From positions 1 through 64,000 of the forward strand of contig CAMAVC010000007.1 in the NCBI GenBank assembly GCA_945861585.1: a stretch of DNA of 64,000 nt. The letters are read 5' to 3'. Each line of letters begins with the position of its first letter. The stretch's first letter is position 1. The translations under genes and the position numbers were made by a program. Origin of the DNA: Planctomicrobium piriforme. Lineage in GTDB: Bacteria > Planctomycetota > Planctomycetia > Pirellulales > UBA1268. The notes beneath the pieces are model-generated. The model saw only the letters and a program-made list of their open reading frames with translations. It ran no database searches and had not been told where the DNA came from. This document shows positions 41,257-52,799 of the stretch, in pieces.

Positions 41257-42123
41257 ATGGTGAATGGACGGAGTCTGACCACCGGCCTGGCCGTGTTCGT
41301 GGCGGTCGCTTCGTGCCTCACCGGCTGCACGCAGAATCCCTTCCGGCAGTCCCCGGCGCCCGTGCAGCCTGGTGTCGCGCAGCCCCCGGGCGTGGCTGCC
41401 TTCGCTCCGACAGCGTCGGTCCCCGCCGCTCCGTCGTTCGTCGATGCCGATCCGCGGCAGCTCGAGGCGGGCCTGGCCCGGAGCCGCCAGGAGGCACAGG
41501 TGATGCAGGATGAAATCACGGCGCTGCGTGACCAGCTCGCAAGCACATCCACCCAGTTGGCTCAGGTCCGTGCCGTGGGGCCGCAATCGCCGCCGGCGGC
41601 CCCCGCGTCCCCGCCCGGCACGATGACGCCGACTGCCATGCAGTCGGCGATGACGACGCTCGCACTGACAGGTGTCGAGAAGCGCACGGATGGCGGTGTC
41701 GTGCGGATCGAGATCCCGGCCGACACGTTGTTCGAGTCTGGCGGTGCCAACCTGATGCCCGCCGGCACGGCGCTCCTGACCCAGATTTCGGACGAGGTCG
41801 AGCGGGTCTATCCTGGCCACTTTCTCGGCATCGAGGGGCACACCGATACCGAGCCGCTCAAGAATGCATCATGGGGATCGCAGCACCAGTTGAGCGTCGC
41901 TCGCGCGTCGGCAGTGTTCGACTTTCTCACCAGTCGCACGTCGCTGAAGCAAGGCCAACTGTTCCTCGTCGCCCACGGCCCGAACCACCCGGTGGTGTCG
42001 AACGCCACGGCGGCAGGCCGGGCCCGCAACCGGCGGATCGAGCTGGTCATCTATCCAGAGCGATCCGGGGCCGACGGTCCGGCGGCCGCGCATCCGGCTG
42101 CCGCAGCCACCGGTGGCGGCTGA
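41257..42123 (+). CDS. OmpA/MotB-domain lipoprotein
   Basis: A 288-residue lipoprotein: signal TGLAVFVAVASCLTGC with the lipid-attachment Cys24, a Pro-rich linker, a short coiled coil (about 68-106: LEAGLARSRQEAQVMQDEIT), a second linker, and a C-terminal peptidoglycan-binding OmpA domain (about 150-272, with GIEGHTDTEP and RARNRRIELVI). It should tie the envelope to peptidoglycan, as Pal-type proteins do. There are no tol genes nearby, so it need not be Pal itself. Linker and coil length suggest it spans a gap between membrane and wall. Confidence 0.87.
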   Translation: MVNGRSLTTGLAVFVAVASCLTGCTQNPFRQSPAPVQPGVAQPPGVAAFAPTASVPAAPSFVDADPRQLEAGLARSRQEAQVMQDEITALRDQLASTSTQLAQVRAVGPQSPPAAPASPPGTMTPTAMQSAMTTLALTGVEKRTDGGVVRIEIPADTLFESGGANLMPAGTALLTQISDEVERVYPGHFLGIEGHTDTEPLKNASWGSQHQLSVARASAVFDFLTSRTSLKQGQLFLVAHGPNHPVVSNATAAGRARNRRIELVIYPERSGADGPAAAHPAAAATGGG

Positions 42124-42147
42124 CGTCGTTGCCGCTACACTCGCGGC

Positions 42148-42750
42148 ATGGTGACCATCGTCGATTACGGCAGCGGCAATCTCCGTAGCGTGCAAAAGGC
42201 CTGCGAGCGGCTGGGTGTGGCCGCGATCATCACGGACGACCCAAACCGCGTGGCAGACGCCGACCGGCTGATTCTGCCCGGCGTGGGTGCCTTCAGCGAC
42301 GCGATGCGGGAATTGCATGCCAGGGGGCTCGTCGAGCCCATCATCGCCCACCTGCGGGCCGATCGTCCCTTCTTCGGCATCTGCATGGGGCTGCAGTTGC
42401 TCTTCGAGACCGGCCTCGAGGGCGGGCGACATGCCGGTCTGGGCGTGCTGGCGGGAGACGTCGTCCGCTTCGATCTTCCGGCCGGCATGAAAGTGCCGCA
42501 CATGGGCTGGAACACGGTCGCCTGGACCGGTGAGTGTGAGATGCCGACCGCCGGGCGGGCGGACGACTACTTCTATTTCGTGCACGCCTACCACGCACGT
42601 CCGTCTGACGCGTCGATCGTCGCGGCGACGACCGACTACGGCGGCCCTTTCTGCTCGGCGGTGCGGCGCGGTCGTCTGTTCGCCACCCAATTTCATCCTG
42701 AGAAGAGCCAGGCGGCTGGCCTCAGGCTCCTTGCTTCCTACCTGGCGTGA
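42148..42750 (+). CDS. hisH: Imidazole glycerol phosphate synthase, glutaminase subunit
   Basis: A 200-residue class I glutamine amidotransferase that feeds ammonia to HisF in histidine synthesis. It has VDYGSGNLRSVQKA at the start, the oxyanion PGVGAF, the nucleophile in GICMGLQLLFE, and the His-Glu of the triad in ATQFHPEKSQ. TACACT at 42136-42141 ends six bases before the ATG with no ribosome-binding site, so it may be leaderless. hisA follows after 22 bases; hisF is not in the window. Confidence 0.96.
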   Translation: MVTIVDYGSGNLRSVQKACERLGVAAIITDDPNRVADADRLILPGVGAFSDAMRELHARGLVEPIIAHLRADRPFFGICMGLQLLFETGLEGGRHAGLGVLAGDVVRFDLPAGMKVPHMGWNTVAWTGECEMPTAGRADDYFYFVHAYHARPSDASIVAATTDYGGPFCSAVRRGRLFATQFHPEKSQAAGLRLLASYLA

Positions 42751-42772
42751 TGCCCTCCGGAGACTGTCGGCG

Positions 42773-43498
42773 ATGGAACTCTGGCCAGCGATCGATCTGC
42801 GGGGCGGGAAATGCGTGAGGCTTCTCCAGGGTGACTATGCCCGGGAGACGGTCTTCGGCGACGATCCTCTCGCGATGGCGCGGCAGTTCGTCGCCGCGGG
42901 AGCGCGGCGGCTGCACATCGTCGACCTCGACGGCGCCAAGGCCGGTGAGCCCGTGCAGATCGATCTGATCGAGCGGATGGCGAAGGCCGCCGGCGTGCCC
43001 TGCCAGGTGGGCGGCGGCATTCGTTCACTCGACACCGCGCGACGCTATGCCGCGGCGGGTGTTGCCCGCATCGTCGTCGGCAGCATCGCGATCGAGCAGC
43101 CAGCGCTGCTCGAGACCATGGCGACCGCCTTGCCCGGCAGGATCGTGCTGGGGCTCGATGCCCGTGATGGCAACGTCGCCGTGCGGGGCTGGGTGGAGAC
43201 GAGCCGGCTCACGGCGCTCGAGGTGGCCCGGCGGTCGGAGCACCTGCCGTTGGCCGCCCTCGTCTACACCGACATCGCGACCGATGGCACGCTGGGTGGC
43301 CCCAACCTGGCGGCGCTCGACGAGATGATCCGCGGCGTGAAGCTGCCGGTCGTCGCTTCCGGGGGCATCGCGGAGGCAGATGACCTCACGCGCGTGGCAG
43401 GGATCGGTGCCGCAGGCTGCATCGTGGGGCGGGCACTCTACGACGGGGGGCTCTCGCTCGCCGCCGCCGCGGCCGCCTGCGGCGAGGGCCCCGCCTGA
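42773..43498 (+). CDS. hisA: ProFAR isomerase HisA
   Basis: A 241-residue TIM-barrel isomerase for the fourth step of histidine synthesis. Signatures: the catalytic Asp in [34 protein letters not shown], the second catalytic Asp in [15 protein letters not shown], and [11 protein letters not shown]. The closely related PriA or TrpF activities cannot be excluded by eye, but the N-terminal LRGGKCVRL fits HisA. CGGAG lies ten bases upstream of the ATG. It is in one operon with hisH. Confidence 0.95.
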   Translation: MELWPAIDLRGGKCVRLLQGDYARETVFGDDPLAMARQFVAAGARRLHIVDLDGAKAGEPVQIDLIERMAKAAGVPCQVGGGIRSLDTARRYAAAGVARIVVGSIAIEQPALLETMATALPGRIVLGLDARDGNVAVRGWVETSRLTALEVARRSEHLPLAALVYTDIATDGTLGGPNLAALDEMIRGVKLPVVASGGIAEADDLTRVAGIGAAGCIVGRALYDGGLSLAAAAAACGEGPA

Positions 43499-43515
43499 AG
43501 CCAGCCGTCCGGATC

Positions 43516-43539
43516 CGGCAGACTTCGCCCGTTCTGCCG
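43516..43539 (+). terminator. Weak terminator-like hairpin after hisA
   Basis: CGGCAGA (43516-43522) pairs perfectly with TCTGCCG (43533-43539) around a ten-base loop, 18 bases after the hisA stop. No T-run follows, so it may only stabilise the 3' end. Confidence 0.3.
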
Positions 43540-43638
43540 AGACCTCCAGGGTCGGGCTGCGGAGCGGAAAAACCCCGAGGATCACTCAATTTTTCCCGCG
43601 TCCGAGGCCGACCGTACGGATGGCGTTCCGGGGCATCG

Positions 43639-43689
43639 ACAGGGCGGACGCCGCCCTGTGTTGCTGGCGGCGGAGCCCGATCCTACGAT
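43639..43689 (+). promoter_or_regulatory. Hairpin and promoter in front of cysE
   Basis: A perfect nine-pair stem ACAGGGCGG/CCGCCCTGT (43639-43647 with 43651-43659) ends one base before TTGCTG (43661-43666). After a 17-base spacer comes TACGAT (43684-43689), eight bases before the ATG at 43698. The spacing is ideal and implies a leaderless cysE mRNA. The hairpin may insulate it from hisA transcription. Confidence 0.5.
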
Positions 43690-43697
43690 CCAATCTC

Positions 43698-44699
43698 ATG
43701 GCCACAGACGTCCGTCTCAAGGAGCAGTTGCCCGAGCTCACCCGACGGATCGTGGAGACCTACCAGGCGGTCCCCACGATCCACTATCTCGGTCACTGCC
43801 CGCTCCCGAACTACGAGTCGATCATCGCGGCTTGCGAGGATCTGAAGGAGATTCTCTATCCCGGCTATCGGCGCCGGGAGAATCTCCACCTCGGCAACGT
43901 CACCTACCATGTGGGTGATCTCATCGACGGGCTGCATGACAAGCTCACCACGCAGATCGGCCGGGCGCTCCGGCACAGTGTCGCCGCGCAGCATGCGGCG
44001 GCCGAGCACGGTGTCGAGCCCCCTGCCCTGTCCGACGCCGTGCAGCACTGCACCGAGGAGGCCGACTTCGAAGCCCTCGGACAGGCCAAGGCGGTCGAAT
44101 TCCTCGAACGCATCCCCGACCTCCGCCGGGTGCTCGCCACCGACGTCCAAGCTGCCTACGATGGCGATCCGGCCGTGCGGACGCTCGACGAGGTGATCTT
44201 CTGCTACCCCGGCCTGGAGGCCGTGACGATCCACCGCCTGGCCCACCTCCTGCACGCGCTCGAGGTGCCGCTCATCCCCCGGATGATGGCCGAATGGGCC
44301 CACGCTCGCACCGGCATCGACATCCATCCCGGCGCCACGATCGGCGACCACTTCTTCATCGATCACGGCACGGGCGTCGTCATCGGCGAGACCTGCGAGA
44401 TCGGCAGCCGAGTGAAGCTCTACCAGGGCGTCACGCTCGGCGCACTCTCCTTCCAGACCGACGGCGACGGCAACCTCGTCCGCGGCACGAAGCGGCATCC
44501 GACCATCGAAGACCGTGTGGTGATCTACGCCAACGCCACCGTCCTTGGCGGCTCGACGCGCATCGGCCACGACTCCGTGGTCGGCTCCAACGTCTGGCTC
44601 ACCCGCTCGATCGACCCGCACACCACGGTCGTCCTCGAACGGCCAAAGCTCCGGATGCGCGGCGAAGCCCCGAGCCCGGAAGCGGACTACCAGATCTAG
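43698..44699 (+). CDS. cysE: Serine O-acetyltransferase, long (EpsC-like) form
   Basis: A 333-residue enzyme acetylating serine with acetyl-CoA, the first step of cysteine synthesis. The C-terminal half is a left-handed parallel beta-helix of hexapeptide repeats ([31 protein letters not shown], written here for residues about 215-245), including the catalytic His in FIDHG. The N-terminal helical domain is long (about 190 residues), as in the EpsC-type group. The gene stands alone with its own promoter. No cysK is in view. Confidence 0.92.
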   Translation: MATDVRLKEQLPELTRRIVETYQAVPTIHYLGHCPLPNYESIIAACEDLKEILYPGYRRRENLHLGNVTYHVGDLIDGLHDKLTTQIGRALRHSVAAQHAAAEHGVEPPALSDAVQHCTEEADFEALGQAKAVEFLERIPDLRRVLATDVQAAYDGDPAVRTLDEVIFCYPGLEAVTIHRLAHLLHALEVPLIPRMMAEWAHARTGIDIHPGATIGDHFFIDHGTGVVIGETCEIGSRVKLYQGVTLGALSFQTDGDGNLVRGTKRHPTIEDRVVIYANATVLGGSTRIGHDSVVGSNVWLTRSIDPHTTVVLERPKLRMRGEAPSPEADYQI

Positions 44700-44714
44700 C
44701 GCGGGTGTCGTCAG

Positions 44715-45098
44715 TACGCGTGCGCCGGCTCGGGGTTACCCCGTACCGTCTCGCCGGACGTTCGCTGCGCCCATCCTGGGCTTCACTCACTCGGATGTGC
44801 CTGCGCTCCGGCATCCATGCCTGCGCTGGTCACATACGCCGTCTCAACGGCAGGGGTAACCCCTCGCCTCTCGTTCTCGAAGGCGCTTGGAACTTTCGGC
44901 GGAGACGGTCGGTGGGCACGCGCAGAAGAAGGGAGTCCTTGAGGACTATGGGCGTCCGATCAAAACCCACGAGTTGTGGACTCTCAAGACGACCGGATTC
45001 GAGCATGCCTACCGCCGGCTCCGAATCCGGGCAATTAACTGCCGCCCTGCCGTCCGGCGACGGGATACGGGGAGCCCGAAGCCGGCGCGTCCAACGTC
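44715..45098. repeat. Mosaic hairpin repeat, copy E, with unrelated centre
   Basis: The left part (about 44721-44870) is a full reverse-orientation module: CGGGG-TTA-CCCCG, GCCCA-TCC-TGGGC, and AGGGGT-A-ACCCCT at the end. The right part (about 45047-45092) is the terminal fragment of a forward copy (GTCCGGCGACGGGATACGGG...). Between them, 44875-45040, is sequence not seen elsewhere in the window, with hairpins AGTCC/GGACT (44934-44938 with 44943-44947) and a bulged 12-pair stem (44993-45004 with 45018-45030). It separates convergent genes. No coding signal. Confidence 0.7.
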
Positions 45099-45100
45099 TC

Positions 45101-46366
45101 CTACCGTGGCTCGGTGCTCATCACCTGGCCGTCGATCACGACGCCGGTGCAGTGCGTCGTGTATTCGAAGGGGTCGCCGTCGAAGATCGCGATGTCGGCG
45201 TCCTTGCCCACTTCGAGCGAACCGACCCGATCGGCCACGCCGATGATTTTCGCCGCGTCGATCGTGATCGCGGCCAGGGCTTGGGGGAACGACAGGCCGT
45301 GGGCCGCGGCGAGGCCGGCCTCGAAGAGCACGACACGGGTCTTGGGCACGTACGACTCGTAGCCGCTCTGGAGAGCGATGGGGATGCCGGCCTTCGCGAG
45401 CGTCGCAGCGGTCTCGAAGCTCAGGTTTTCGGTTTCGCCGCCGCCGCCGGCACGTCGCATCGTGGGGTGCACGATCACGGGCACCCCTGCCGCCTTGATC
45501 TGGTCGGCGAGCAGGTAGGCCTCGGCAGCCGAGTCGAGCACGACGCGGAGCTGGAATTCGTCGGCGATCCTGAGGGCCGAGGCGATGTCGGTGGCCCGGT
45601 CGGCCGTGACGAGGAGCGGCCAGTCGCGGGCGAGCACGTTCCCGAGCGCTTCGAGCCGGAGGTCGGGGTCGGGGCGTTTCGATTCGTCGGCGAGCTGCCG
45701 TTTACGGGCGTACTCACGGGCTTTTACGAATTCCGCCCGCAGCATCGCCACCGCCTTGCTGCGGGTGCCGGGCGATTTCGTGTCGGCGCCGTCGCCCGTG
45801 GCCCGGGCCGAGTCGCCGAGCGTGGCGGCCACCATCGCCACGGGCCGGAGCACGGCTGCGTCGGCCGTGGTGCCGGCAAGCTTCACCACCATGGTCTGGC
45901 CTGCCACGAGCGCCCCCGGAGCGTGGCCGGTGTGGATCGTCGTGACGCCGAAGCCCCGGAGCCACTCGATGAGCCGCTCCTGCGGGTTGTAGGCGTCGAT
46001 CGCGCGCAATTCGGGCTGGATCGCCTCGACAGGGTCGAGCTGGTCTTGGTCTTGCGGCTGATTGAGATAGCCACTCAGGCCGACGACGCTGTGTGCGTCC
46101 ACCAGGCCGGGCGTCACGATGGCTCCGCGCAGTTCCCGTGCGTGTGGTGGGATCGGTGTCGTGGCGGCAGCACCGACGGCACGGATTTTCCCTCCCTCGA
46201 TCACCACCACGCCGGCGGCGATCGCGGGGCCGGCCATCGTGTGCACCACGTCGCCGCGCACCACGAGCGTCTCGCCGCCGTGGCAGAGGCTCGCCCACGC
46301 CAGACACACGCCGCCGGCAGCGGCAGCCAGATGTCCGAGGTGGATTTCGCGACGGCCACTGCTCAT
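45101..46366 (-). CDS. Amidohydrolase-fold protein lacking metal ligands
   Basis: A 421-residue exported protein of the imidazolonepropionase-like amidohydrolase superfamily: signal helix GHLAAAAGGVCLAWASLC, then GAIVTPGLVDAHSVVG and a typical C-terminus, IGSLEVGKDADIAIFDGDP. Compared with its upstream partner, the metal-binding positions are gone: HSH is HSV, HHHCHRADD is LLVTADRATD, VLHH is VLDS and IHTDDP is ALQSGYES. It is therefore probably a pseudoenzyme. Its ATG overlaps the partner's stop (ATGA), so the two are made together and may form a hetero-complex. Confidence 0.8.
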   Translation of the reverse strand: MSSGRREIHLGHLAAAAGGVCLAWASLCHGGETLVVRGDVVHTMAGPAIAAGVVVIEGGKIRAVGAAATTPIPPHARELRGAIVTPGLVDAHSVVGLSGYLNQPQDQDQLDPVEAIQPELRAIDAYNPQERLIEWLRGFGVTTIHTGHAPGALVAGQTMVVKLAGTTADAAVLRPVAMVAATLGDSARATGDGADTKSPGTRSKAVAMLRAEFVKAREYARKRQLADESKRPDPDLRLEALGNVLARDWPLLVTADRATDIASALRIADEFQLRVVLDSAAEAYLLADQIKAAGVPVIVHPTMRRAGGGGETENLSFETAATLAKAGIPIALQSGYESYVPKTRVVLFEAGLAAAHGLSFPQALAAITIDAAKIIGVADRVGSLEVGKDADIAIFDGDPFEYTTHCTGVVIDGQVMSTEPR

Positions 46367-47691
46367 CGCATCGCCCCCACCTTCGTCGGCCCGTTGCAGC
46401 ACGATTCGGCCCGCTGGTCGCGGCTGGCGCCGAATCCGCCCACGGCAAACAGACGGTCTTCGGGATCGTCGCGGTCGAACACCTTTTGGCCCTGCACGTA
46501 GGTCTGCAGCACCTTCGTGTGCGTGCTCAACGGGTCGCCCGAAAGCACGACGAGATCAGCGTCTTTGCCGACCTCGAGCGAGCCGATCCGGTCGTGCAGG
46601 CCGAGCATCTTCGCGCCGGCGAGCGTGAGGGCTTCGAGGGCCTTGCCGCGGGTCATGCCGGCCCGCACGGCGAGGGCCGCGGTGCGCAGGAACAGGCGCG
46701 AGTCGGTGACCGGGTCGTCGGTATGGATCGCGCAGGGCACGCCCGCCTCCTCGAGGACGGCGCCGGTGACGAGCGAGAAATCGGCCGCCTCGATCTTTCC
46801 TCCCGGGCTGTCGAGCACGATCACGGAGCAGCCGACACCGGCCCGTGCGATCTCGGGGGCCACCTTCCAGGCTTCGCTCACGTGGTGCAGCACGGCTTCG
46901 AACCCGAATTCCTCGCGCAGACGCAGGACCGTGATGATGTCGTCGGCGCGGTGGCAGTGGTGGTGCACGATCTTCCGTTTCTCGAGGACATCGACGAGGG
47001 CCTCGAGTTCGAGGTCACGATCGGGGAGCTTCTCGGTGTCGCCCCCTGCCTTGGCGAGCTTGTCCCGATACGCGATCGCCTTGACGAATTTCTGCCGGAC
47101 GATGGCAGCCGCCTTGCCGCGGGTGCCCGGAAACGGCGGGTCGCGCTGCGAGTTCGTGCCGTTGGCCATCTTGAGGCCGCCGAGCGGACGGCCGCCGGCA
47201 TCGCGGTAGAGGATGTCGTCGATCGTGGCGGCCTTGCGGAGTTTCACGTACACCGTTTGTCCGCTCGCGAGGTGGCCGGAGCCGGGCATGATGTTGAGCG
47301 TCGTCAGGCCGCCGGCAAGGCACTTGCGGAATCCCACGTCGTGCACGTTGATCGAGTCGAGGATGCGGACGTCGGGCTGCACGGGGCCGCTCGCATCACC
47401 CCCCTGCCCGCCACCGACGTGGCTGTGCGTATCGACGAGCCCCGGCATGATCACGAGACCGCCCGCGTCGACCCGCGTGGCGTCGGCCGGGATGGAGACC
47501 GCATCCACCGGGCCCACCGCGGCGATCGTGCCGCCGCGGATCAAGAGCGTGCCGGCTGCGATCTCTGGCTGTCCGACCGGGATCAGGCGGGCACCGACGA
47601 ATGCGGTGCAGGGGTCGGCTGCTCGCGCCGTGAAGGCGGGAACGCAGGCGAAAGCAACAGCGAGACCGATGGCCCAGAGTGTTTGCACCAC
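46363..47691 (-). CDS. Exported amidohydrolase, active-site residues intact
   Basis: About 442 residues: a signal peptide (LWAIGLAVAFACVPAFTARA), then the metal-dependent amidohydrolase barrel. The HxH motif is in PGLVDTHSHVGGG, further His ligands are in KIVHHHCHRADDI and AVLHHVSEAW, and the acidic residue is in AIHTDDPVTDSR. The C-terminus is IGSLEVGKDADLVVLSGDP. Family members hydrolyse cyclic amides or dipeptides; the substrate is not predictable. The start is a GTG at 47691 or 47688, since upstream codons overlap atpC. It follows atpC by only four bases, so it may be expressed from the ATP synthase transcript. Confidence 0.87.
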   Translation of the reverse strand: MVQTLWAIGLAVAFACVPAFTARAADPCTAFVGARLIPVGQPEIAAGTLLIRGGTIAAVGPVDAVSIPADATRVDAGGLVIMPGLVDTHSHVGGGQGGDASGPVQPDVRILDSINVHDVGFRKCLAGGLTTLNIMPGSGHLASGQTVYVKLRKAATIDDILYRDAGGRPLGGLKMANGTNSQRDPPFPGTRGKAAAIVRQKFVKAIAYRDKLAKAGGDTEKLPDRDLELEALVDVLEKRKIVHHHCHRADDIITVLRLREEFGFEAVLHHVSEAWKVAPEIARAGVGCSVIVLDSPGGKIEAADFSLVTGAVLEEAGVPCAIHTDDPVTDSRLFLRTAALAVRAGMTRGKALEALTLAGAKMLGLHDRIGSLEVGKDADLVVLSGDPLSTHTKVLQTYVQGQKVFDRDDPEDRLFAVGGFGASRDQRAESCCNGPTKVGAMR

Positions 47692-47695
47692 CGAA

Positions 47696-48127
47696 TTATC
47701 GGCGGGCCTCGGCGGCCCGCACAAGTGCCCGGGCAGTCTGGACGGCTCGCAGCTTCGCATCGATCGCCTCGTCGCCGGCAGCCACTTCGCCGGAAGCCTT
47801 CGCGAGATCGGCCCGGGCGGCGGCCACATCGACCTTCTCCACGGGCAACGCTCGCTGCGTGATCACCGTGACCTGGTCGTGCGCCACCTCCACGAAGCCG
47901 CCCTCGACGAACAGCCGGCGGTCCGCATCGGCAGGCCCGCCCTGCTCTCCCACGATCCGCACCTCACCGGCGCCGAGACGGCCGATGAACGGGGAGTGGC
48001 CGTGGGATACCCCCCGCAGCCCGTCGAACAGTGGCAGCATGACCGAGCGGGCCTGGGTATCGAGGCTCGTCTGCTCGGGCGTGACGATCACGCAGCGCAC
48101 CGTGTCGGACTGTTTCTGATTTGCCAT
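47696..48127 (-). CDS. atpC: ATP synthase subunit epsilon
   Basis: A 143-residue central-stalk subunit. The N-terminal beta-sandwich is visible: CVIVTPEQTSLDTQARSVMLPLFDGLRGVSHGHSPFIGRLGAGEVRI, written here for residues about 11-57. VEGGFVEVAHDQVTVITQRA follows, then a shorter helical C-terminus (AAARADLAKASGEVAAGDEAI). The N-terminal domain is slightly atypical (LFDGLRGVSHGHSP in place of the usual PG..G.LGILPGHAP) but clearly homologous. The start is the ATG at 48127, 26 bases from the atpD stop. Confidence 0.92.
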   Translation of the reverse strand: MANQKQSDTVRCVIVTPEQTSLDTQARSVMLPLFDGLRGVSHGHSPFIGRLGAGEVRIVGEQGGPADADRRLFVEGGFVEVAHDQVTVITQRALPVEKVDVAAARADLAKASGEVAAGDEAIDAKLRAVQTARALVRAAEARR

Positions 48128-48153
48128 GGGTGGTTCCGTCGACGTCGTGAGGC

Positions 48154-49614
<1,461 letters not shown>

Positions 49615-49686
49615 TCAAAGTTTGAGTGTTTTGACGCGCGTGGTTCGATGTGCCGGGGAATGGGGGCTGCCGCGGTGTTGATCGAG

Positions 49687-50568
49687 CTATTTTTTCAGGG
49701 CTTCGACGCCCCCAAGGATCTCCATGATCTCACCGGTAATCTGGCTTTGTCTGGCTCGGTTGTACTGCCGCGACAGGCTCTTGATCAGGCCGCCGGCGTT
49801 CTCCGTGGCGGCCTTCATCGCCACCATCCGGGCCACCTGCTCGCTCACGGCCGCATCCAGAAAGCACTTGAAGAGCCGCGACAAAAAGCTCGCCGGCAAA
49901 ATCTCTTCGAGGATGCTCGCCGCCGAGGGATAGAAGTCGTAGTCGTCGGACGCCAGCGTCGCGGCGGCCGTGGTGGCCGTGGCCTGCGGCGGCGCCAGAG
50001 GCAGGAGCGTCTCGGTGACGGCCTGCTGGCGGGCGATCGAGTCGAACTTCGTGTACACCACGTCGAGCCGGTCGATATCGCCCGCGGAATACGCCTCCAA
50101 GTAGGCCCGCCCGATCGGCGCCACGGCGGCGAACTCCGGCTTGTCTTCGAACGTCGTGTACGGCTCGGCGATCTCGACGCCACGGAATTTGAGCGCCGAA
50201 ATGCCCCGCTTGCCCGACACGCTCACGTGGGCCGGCACCTGCTCGCTCTTCCACTGCCCGAGCAGGGCGACGCCCTGGCGGACGACGTTGGAGTTGTACC
50301 CGCCGCAGAGGCCGCGGTTGCCGCTGAGCACGAGCACCGCCGTCCGCTTTGTCGGACGGATCTCGAGCAGCGGGTGGGCCACGTCGGCGCCCACGCTTGC
50401 GATGTTGCCGAGGATCTTCGCCAGATGCTTGGTGTAGTCGCGGGCAGCCACCGACCGGTCCATCGCTTTCTTGAAGCGGGCGGTGGCGATCAGTTCCATT
50501 GTGCGCGTGATCTTCCGGATGTTCCTCACGGATTTCCGGCGGCGATCGAGTGCCCTGGCTTTTGCCAT
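49687..50568 (-). CDS. atpG: ATP synthase subunit gamma
   Basis: A 293-residue rotor shaft. The N-terminal helix AKARALDRRRKSVRNIRKIT, the motif VLVLSGNRGLCGGYN and the C-terminal helix ATENAGGLIKSLSRQYNRAR, ending QITGEIMEILGGVEALKK, are canonical. The middle has an insert around ETLLPLAPPQATATTAAATL, a low-complexity loop before the C-terminal helix. ATG 50568 gives the family start; the longer frame upstream overlaps the atpA end and is not used. Confidence 0.96.
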   Translation of the reverse strand: MAKARALDRRRKSVRNIRKITRTMELIATARFKKAMDRSVAARDYTKHLAKILGNIASVGADVAHPLLEIRPTKRTAVLVLSGNRGLCGGYNSNVVRQGVALLGQWKSEQVPAHVSVSGKRGISALKFRGVEIAEPYTTFEDKPEFAAVAPIGRAYLEAYSAGDIDRLDVVYTKFDSIARQQAVTETLLPLAPPQATATTAAATLASDDYDFYPSAASILEEILPASFLSRLFKCFLDAAVSEQVARMVAMKAATENAGGLIKSLSRQYNRARQSQITGEIMEILGGVEALKK

Positions 50569-50605
50569 CGTGTGCGACCTACGGCGTGGGGGTGTGGATC
50601 CTTGC

Positions 50606-52137
<1,532 letters not shown>

Positions 52138-52150
<13 letters not shown>

Positions 52151-52767
52151 GTGTACTCCCCGTTTTGGATGGCGTGGATGTTTCGCTGCTGGAGGCAACC
52201 GCTGAGCCTGGTCAGGCTCGTGGCCACCGACTGGTCGTAGATGGTGTCGCCGATGCGGACGACGAGGCCGCCGATGATGGTGGGATCGACGACGAATGAC
52301 GGCTTCAAGCGGGCCGAGAGCCCCTTCTCGACGTCGGCCACGATCCGCGCCTGCTCCTCGGCACCGAGGGCGACCGCCGTCGTGAGCGTCGCCTGCTGCC
52401 GGCCTGCCCGCTCGTCGGCGAGGCGTTCCGCGGCGGCTACGACCAGCGACAAAATGCCGAGGCGTCCGTGACGGGCGAGCACGTGGAGGGCGTTGACCGT
52501 GGTGGGCACCAAGCGTCCTTTGCCCAGCTTGTCGATCAGCGCCGCCTTCTGCTCAGCCGGAATCTTCGGAGACGCGAACACCGCCCGGGCCTCGGGCACC
52601 TTCGGCAGCACATCGCGGGCGAGGGCCGCAAGTTCCGCAAGCACGGTGTCGGTGCACTTCGCCGTGTCGGCCGCCTCGAGAATCGCCTGCGCGTAGACCT
52701 TGGCCACGCGGTCGGCCGCGATGTCGACGTGAGCGGCTTCGCTTTCGTGAGTGCTGGATCGGGACAT
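52138..52767 (-). CDS. atpH: ATP synthase subunit delta
   Basis: A 209-residue peripheral-stalk subunit (OSCP type). The helical N-terminal domain is [17 protein letters not shown] and onward. The C-terminal signature reads [39 protein letters not shown] (nucleotides about 52195-52310), where [10 protein letters not shown] is diagnostic. It is slightly longer than the usual 180 residues because of N- and C-terminal extensions. It overlaps atpA by 13 bases and follows atpF by 32. Confidence 0.93.
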
Positions 52768-52799
52768 GAAACCTTCGGTCTGCGGGGTCGGGAGACGGC

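Noticed and set aside
44875-45040. A small gene in the unique centre of copy E
   Set aside because: Open frames there have no ribosome-binding site or recognisable protein and run into repeat sequence. The hairpins suggest non-coding DNA.
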